Origin: an uncultured Prevotella sp. | GTDB taxonomy: Bacteria > Bacteroidota > Bacteroidia > Bacteroidales > Bacteroidaceae | DNA length: 41,555 nt | Direction: 5' to 3' | Assembly: GCA_900544825.1 (NCBI GenBank) | Contig: UQWP01000027.1 | Location: 1 to 41,555 of the forward strand | Part shown: one piece after another, positions 37,551 to 41,555 of the stretch | How the letters are laid out: each line of letters begins with the position of its first letter | How positions within the stretch are numbered: position 1 is the stretch's first letter | Position numbers and translations under genes: made by a program | The notes under the pieces: generated by a model | Database searches by the model: none | Seen by the model: only the letters and a program-made list of their open reading frames with translations | What the model was told of the DNA's origin: nothing

Positions 37551-38426
37551 TTAATCTATGAATCTTCTTGTGATATCGCCGTAGTTCTCGATGCGGCGGT
37601 CGCGCAGGAATGGCCACCAGCGGCGTACATCCTCGCTGTGCTTCAGGTCGATATCCACCACCAGACTCTCTTCCTCATCATCGCTCGCACGATAGTGAAG
37701 CTCGCCCTGAGGACCTGCCACGAAACTGCTGCCCCAGAACTGGATTCCATCGGTCTGACCGCTTGGGTCTGCTTCGAATCCCACTCGGTTTACAGCCACT
37801 ACCGGCAAACCGTTTGCCACGGCATGACCTCTCATCACGGTGGTCCACGCCTCACGCTGGCGCTGCTGCTCCTCCTCTGTATCGTAGGTGGCATAGCCGA
37901 TGGCAGTAGGGTAGATTAGAATGTCTGCCCCCTGCAGCGCCATCAGGCGGGCTGCTTCCGGATACCACTGGTCCCAGCACACCAATACGCCGAGCTTGCC
38001 CACAGAAGTCTGTATCGGCTTGAATCCGAGGTCGCCAGGGGTGAAGTAGAACTTCTCGTAGTAGGCAGGGTCATCCGGAATGTGCATCTTGCGATACTTT
38101 CCGGCTATGCTTCCGTCCTTCTCTATCACCACAGCCGTATTGTGGTACAGCCCCGGAGCACGGCGCTCAAAGAGCGATGTAACGATTACCACGCCCAGAT
38201 CCTTTGCCAGCTTGCCGTAGAATTCGGTAGATGGACCGGGTATCGGTTCGGCAAGGTCGAAATTCTCTACATCTTCTACCTGACAGAAGTAGAGCGTGTT
38301 GTGAAGTTCCTGCAATACAATGAGTTCTGCGCCACGCTTCGCCAGGTCGATGATGCCCTCAGCGAGTCGGGTCTTGTTATCGGCGATGTCCGCCGTAATG
38401 TGAAGTTGTAATAATCCTAATTTCAT
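37551..38426 (-). CDS. aguB: N-carbamoylputrescine amidase
   Basis: Nitrilase-family enzyme that hydrolyses N-carbamoylputrescine to putrescine, CO2 and ammonia; 291 residues. The catalytic triad is visible: E40 (LIVLQELHNT), K113 (KYRKMHIPDD) and C150 (GVLVCWDQWYPEAARLM). The segments AYYEKFYFTPGDLGF and VNRVGFE are typical of the AguB subgroup rather than general amidases. It follows aguA after 25 bp, giving the complete two-step route from agmatine. Confidence 0.95.
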   Translation of the reverse strand: MKLGLLQLHITADIADNKTRLAEGIIDLAKRGAELIVLQELHNTLYFCQVEDVENFDLAEPIPGPSTEFYGKLAKDLGVVIVTSLFERRAPGLYHNTAVVIEKDGSIAGKYRKMHIPDDPAYYEKFYFTPGDLGFKPIQTSVGKLGVLVCWDQWYPEAARLMALQGADILIYPTAIGYATYDTEEEQQRQREAWTTVMRGHAVANGLPVVAVNRVGFEADPSGQTDGIQFWGSSFVAGPQGELHYRASDDEEESLVVDIDLKHSEDVRRWWPFLRDRRIENYGDITRRFID

Positions 38427-38451
38427 TTATGTCTGTGTTTTTTCTAATGCT

Positions 38452-39558
38452 TTATTTGATAGCCCCCTCCGGCAGCTGCATGGTGAGGCAGTGGATGCTT
38501 CCGTGCTGGCGGATGATGGTGAGCGAATCTACTCCTATCACGTCTCTGTCCGGGAAGGCAAGCTGAATCTGTCGCTTCGCCTCCTCGTCCTTCTCAGGCT
38601 GGTTGTACGTAGGATAAATCACGGCGCCGTTCAGAATCAGGAAGTTGGCGTAGGTGGCAGGCAGTCTGTCGCCCTTGCTGTTCCTGTCTGTAGTCAGTCT
38701 GTCGCCCTCGTCATAGATGGCATCCGGCATCGGAAGCTTCAGCAGTCGGTAAGGGTATCCCTCGTAGGTGAAGAGCTTCTGCAGCTGCTTCTCCAGCGCC
38801 TGGAAATCCTCATACTGCTCATCCTCCGCATCATCACACCCTACATATAATAAGGTGTCGTGCGGAGCCACTCTCACGATGGTGTCGATATGTCCGTCGG
38901 TATCATCACCCACCAGATTACCGTGGTCGAGCCATACCACGTTTCTTACATGGAAGAAATTCCTGAGCTGGCTGTCGATGTTCTCGCGGGTGAAAGGCTG
39001 GTTGCGGTGAGGCGCCAGCAGGCACTGCGATGTGGTGAAGAGCGTACCCCTTCCGTCGCTCTCTATGCTTCCGCCCTCGAGCACGAAGCCCTGGTGGTTC
39101 TCCAGCGCCGCATTGAAGGCTCCCTGATAGTAGAGTTGCAGATTGATGGCGTTGTCCTTTTTCCATGCGAATTTCTCGCCCCATCCGTTGAACTTGAAGT
39201 CGAGCAGATGGATAGGGATGACGTGCGAATTGTGTCTGCCGCGCGAAACCATGCTGATAGGTCCGTGGTCGCGCGCCCAGGTATCGTTGGTATCCATCTC
39301 GTAGAGGTGAACGCGGTCCATCTGTCCCTCCGACAGCTTTTCGGCGAGCATTCTCTGGGTGCTTTCCAGGATAGGTGTCACCACCAGCAGGTCTTCATAG
39401 CGGGTGATGATGTCTGCGAGCTGCAGATACGTGTTGGTTATCTGTCTCAGATACGGCTTCCAGTCCGTTCCGCCGTGAGGCCACGTGAGCATGATGGCGC
39501 TCTGTGGTTCCCATTCTGCGGGAAGTGCGAAATCGCAAGGTAATATTGATTGATGCAT
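38452..39558 (-). CDS. aguA: Agmatine deiminase
   Basis: Converts agmatine to N-carbamoylputrescine and ammonia; member of the guanidine-modifying (PPAD) superfamily, 368 residues. Conserved blocks: FALPAEWEPQSAIMLTWPH, NDTWARDHGPIS, EGGSIESDGRGTLFTT, DDTDGHIDTIVRV and the catalytic cysteine C357 in GSIHCLTMQLP. It is the first gene of the agu operon. Putrescine is likely used for growth or for spermidine and carboxyspermidine synthesis elsewhere in the genome. Confidence 0.95.
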   Translation of the reverse strand: MHQSILPCDFALPAEWEPQSAIMLTWPHGGTDWKPYLRQITNTYLQLADIITRYEDLLVVTPILESTQRMLAEKLSEGQMDRVHLYEMDTNDTWARDHGPISMVSRGRHNSHVIPIHLLDFKFNGWGEKFAWKKDNAINLQLYYQGAFNAALENHQGFVLEGGSIESDGRGTLFTTSQCLLAPHRNQPFTRENIDSQLRNFFHVRNVVWLDHGNLVGDDTDGHIDTIVRVAPHDTLLYVGCDDAEDEQYEDFQALEKQLQKLFTYEGYPYRLLKLPMPDAIYDEGDRLTTDRNSKGDRLPATYANFLILNGAVIYPTYNQPEKDEEAKRQIQLAFPDRDVIGVDSLTIIRQHGSIHCLTMQLPEGAIK

Positions 39559-39589
39559 AAGCTTTTGTATTTTTAATGTTTTATGCGTG

Positions 39590-39597
39590 CAAATATA
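39590..39597 (-). promoter_or_regulatory. -7 element of the aguA operon
   Basis: On the minus strand TATATTTG, matching TAnnTTTG, 31 bp before the aguA ATG. The -33 region reads TTAT rather than TTTG, a weak match. Confidence 0.55.
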
Positions 39598-39647
39598 CTA
39601 AAAAATCGGCAACTTACATAAATTTTTTGAAAATTTTTAGTGAAACG

Positions 39648-39679
39648 CTTGCTAATTTCGTGAGAAATGCGTAACTTTG
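39648..39679 (+). promoter_or_regulatory. Promoter of the Nif3 / zinc-ribbon pair
   Basis: CTTG (39648-39651), 20 bases, TAACTTTG (39672-39679). It is divergent from the aguA promoter and lies 34 bp before the start codon at 39714. Confidence 0.75.
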
Positions 39680-39713
39680 CAGCCTAAATTATAAAATAAG
39701 ACATATTAGGAGC

Positions 39714-40571
39714 GTGAAAATAAGAGAAGTAGTTGATGCCCTTGAACATTACGCGCCTCTGCCCTTGCAGGAAGGATATGATAATGCCGGCCTGCAAGTT
39801 GGATTGACAGAGGCGGTAGAAATGTCAGGGGCATTGTTGTGTCTTGACGTCACTGAGGCGGTGGTAGATGAGGCGGTCCGGAAGGGCTGCAACCTCATCG
39901 TAAGCCATCATCCGCTCATCTTCAGAAAGCTTTCCAGGATATCGGATGAGAACTATGTGCAGCGCACCGTTCGCAAGGCGATCAAGAATGATGTTACCAT
40001 CGTCTCCATGCATACCAACATGGATGCAGCGGCAGGCGGAGTGAACTTCAAGATTGCCGAGAAGCTGGGCTTGAAGAACGTGCAGTTTTTCGGTGGCGAG
40101 AAGGAAGTGGATGGCGTGAAAGGCGGCAGCGGCGTAATAGGAGAGATCTCTGACGAGGATATCCTGAAGGCTGCCCAGGCTGGCAAGCTTTCGGATGAGG
40201 TGAAGGAGCATTTCGCCGAGGGAATCGCAGCCGATGACCTGGTATTGCTGCTCAGGGATCGTTTTGGAGTGGAGTGCGTGCAGTGCAACCAGCTCTTGCG
40301 TCGCCCTATCCGCAAGGTGGCGCTCTGCGGCGGTTCTGGTTCGTTCCTGCTGGGCGATGCCATTGCGGCGGGAGCCGATGCCTTCATCACGGGCGAGATG
40401 AGCTATCACGAGTATTTCGGTCATGAGCAGGAGATTCAGATCTGCGTCATCGGCCACTATCAGAGTGAGCAGTTTACCAGCGAAATCTTCCGCAGCATCA
40501 TCCTCTCTCATTTCCCTGATGCCAAATGCTGCATCTCGGAGATCAATACCAATCCTATCATCTATTTGTAA
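39714..40571 (+). CDS. Nif3-family metal-binding protein (YbgI/GTP cyclohydrolase 1 type 2-like)
   Basis: Conserved dinuclear-metal protein of 285 residues, role still uncertain in the family. It starts with GTG, and here a clear AGGAG lies 4 bases upstream, which decides the start and is unusual for this phylum. Metal motifs: SHHPLIF, HTNMDAA, GEMSYHEY and GHYQSEQ. Many Bacteroidota relatives carry a PII-like insert and reach ~365 residues; this one lacks it and resembles the short form. The zinc-ribbon gene follows after 38 bp, a common pairing in Bacteroidota. Confidence 0.9.
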   Translation: MKIREVVDALEHYAPLPLQEGYDNAGLQVGLTEAVEMSGALLCLDVTEAVVDEAVRKGCNLIVSHHPLIFRKLSRISDENYVQRTVRKAIKNDVTIVSMHTNMDAAAGGVNFKIAEKLGLKNVQFFGGEKEVDGVKGGSGVIGEISDEDILKAAQAGKLSDEVKEHFAEGIAADDLVLLLRDRFGVECVQCNQLLRRPIRKVALCGGSGSFLLGDAIAAGADAFITGEMSYHEYFGHEQEIQICVIGHYQSEQFTSEIFRSIILSHFPDAKCCISEINTNPIIYL

Positions 40572-40609
40572 AATAAAAAATAAAGGTTTAAAGATTAAAT
40601 AAAGAAATT

Positions 40610-41437
40610 ATGGCAAAGAAAGATCCTACAGATTTGACAGTTGAAGAGAAGTTGAAGGCTCTTTACCAGCTTCAGGTAACCTTGTCGGGCATCGACGAGA
40701 ACCGTGAGTTGCGTGGTGAGCTTCCTCTCGAAGTTCAGGACTTGGAAGATGATATCGCCGGTCTCACCACTCGTATCGAGAACATCCAGCGCGAAATCGA
40801 GCAGTTCGATCATGCTGTTTACCAGAAGCAGAACGAGATTGCTGATGCACAGGCTAGCCTGGAGCGCTATCACGCACAGCTCGATACCGTGAGCAACAAC
40901 CGCGAGTATGATACCTTGAGCAAGGAGATCGAGTTCCAGGAGTTGGAAATCGAGCTTTGCAACAAGAAGATCCGCGAGGGCATGGCTAAGATGCGCGAGC
41001 GTGAGTTCGACCTCCACAAGGCTGAGGAGAAGAAGGCTGACCTGGAGCATGGACTGGTAGAGAAGCGTGCTGAGCTGGAAGACATCCTGGAGGAGACTCA
41101 CGAGGAGGAGGAGCGCCTGAAAGAGAAGGCTCTCGAGCTTGAGAAGAAGATTGAGCCACGTCTGCTCGCCAGCTTCAAGCGTATCCGCAAGGGTGCCCGC
41201 AATGGTCTGGGTATCGTTTACGTGCAGCGTGATGCATGTGGTGGTTGCTTCAACAAGATTCCACCTCAGCGCCAGTTGGATATCAAGATGCACAAGAAGA
41301 TCATCCCTTGTGAGTACTGCGGCCGTATCCTCATCGATCCAGAGTTGGCAGGTGTGAAGATCGAGACTCCGAATACAGATGAGAAGCCAAAGCGCAAGCG
41401 CGTTTCTCGCCGCAAGAAGGCTGAGGATGCAGAATAA
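40610..41437 (+). CDS. C4-type zinc-ribbon protein with long coiled coil
   Basis: Protein of 275 residues (COG1579-like). Residues ~15-190 are almost entirely a charged coiled coil (Glu/Lys/Leu-rich heptads). The zinc ribbon follows at ~205-240: CGGC and, 23 residues later, CEYC. A basic tail (KPKRKRVSRRKKAEDAE) ends it. The architecture suggests a nucleic-acid- or protein-bridging role, but no function is established. Codon use is highly biased towards common codons (e.g. GAG, AAG, CGT/CGC), suggesting good expression. It is cotranscribed with the Nif3-family gene. Confidence 0.9.
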   Translation: MAKKDPTDLTVEEKLKALYQLQVTLSGIDENRELRGELPLEVQDLEDDIAGLTTRIENIQREIEQFDHAVYQKQNEIADAQASLERYHAQLDTVSNNREYDTLSKEIEFQELEIELCNKKIREGMAKMREREFDLHKAEEKKADLEHGLVEKRAELEDILEETHEEEERLKEKALELEKKIEPRLLASFKRIRKGARNGLGIVYVQRDACGGCFNKIPPQRQLDIKMHKKIIPCEYCGRILIDPELAGVKIETPNTDEKPKRKRVSRRKKAEDAE

Positions 41438-41460
41438 AGATTGGAAAAGAGATTGAATTA

Positions 41461-41555
41461 GTGGGCGTATTAAGAGCTGTCGCAGCTCTTGGTATGTCCA
41501 TTTTGTTTGACTAGCATGTGTGTTGTCTAATGGGTGCAAGTCCCTAACGAGCCCT
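41461..41555 (+). mobile_element. Putative 5' end of a group II intron (cut by window edge)
   Basis: Starting 23 bp after the zinc-ribbon stop, the sequence begins GTGGGCG, close to the group II 5' consensus GUGYG. It then has the hairpin AAGAGCTG-TCG-CAGCTCTT (41472-41490). Near the end comes GGGTGCAAGTCCC (41532-41544) followed by TAACGAGCCC, a series typical of domain I in bacterial group II introns. The reverse transcriptase gene and 3' end would lie to the right of the window. Orientation is the same as the upstream gene, as needed for splicing. Confidence 0.6.

Noticed and set aside
39525..39538. GTGCGAAATCGCAA, one base from the dyad at 10803-10816
   Set aside because: It lies inside the aguA coding sequence (codons for CDFAL), is single, and no -24/-12 promoter is near.

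Overview
The window looks like chromosomal DNA of a Bacteroidota bacterium, most likely a Prevotellaceae member (Prevotella/Segatella type). Evidence: repeated promoters of the Bacteroidota form TTTG-N20-TAnnTTTG, few Shine-Dalgarno sequences, a fused LpxC-FabZ gene, a tmRNA whose tag reads GENNYALAA, and protein sequences typical of the phylum. The genus is inferred from general resemblance and was not checked by a search.

Layout. 1-4403 (+): a tripartite drug-efflux operon (TolC-like, EmrA/HlyD-like, EmrB-like MFS), followed by an AraC-type regulator (4526-5353). 5395-6582: an Abi_2-type HEPN gene lying between two near-identical direct repeats, each with a complete promoter and a short hairpin RNA candidate. 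6583-7494: gene-free DNA holding three different tandem arrays that all run on a 22-bp period. 7537-7931 (-): tmRNA. 8143-16930 (+): an NtrC-type regulator and its histidine kinase, then a sigma-54-type promoter with two dyad sites upstream, driving a TolC / HlyD / FtsX-MacB permease / ABC ATPase export operon.

16992-21108 (-): lpxD, lpxC-fabZ, lpxA, miaA (lipid A synthesis and tRNA modification). 21263-21379: three strong hairpins. 21397-28193 (-): a probable seven-gene housekeeping operon in transcription order phoH, purC, menG/ubiE, aroE, purM, prfA, pyrF. 28329-29219 (+): an exported DUF5715/M15-like protein. 29305-31566 (-): a CPA2 cation/proton antiporter. 31659-32984 (-): tRNA-Arg(CCG) followed by pepT. 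33283-34320 (+): asnA. 34607-36472 (-): a TonB-receptor-like outer-membrane barrel. 36609-39558 (-): aguA, aguB and an AEC permease (agmatine to putrescine). 39714-41437 (+): a Nif3-family protein and a C4 zinc-ribbon coiled-coil protein. The last ~95 bases look like the 5' end of a group II intron cut by the window edge.

Most of the window is conserved core genome. The accessory part is 5354-7494, where the HEPN/Abi cassette with paired RNA-like repeats and the 22-bp arrays are the signals most likely to be undescribed. The second notable reading is regulatory: the kinase/regulator pair, dyad sites and -24/-12 promoter form a self-consistent circuit for the adjacent exporter.
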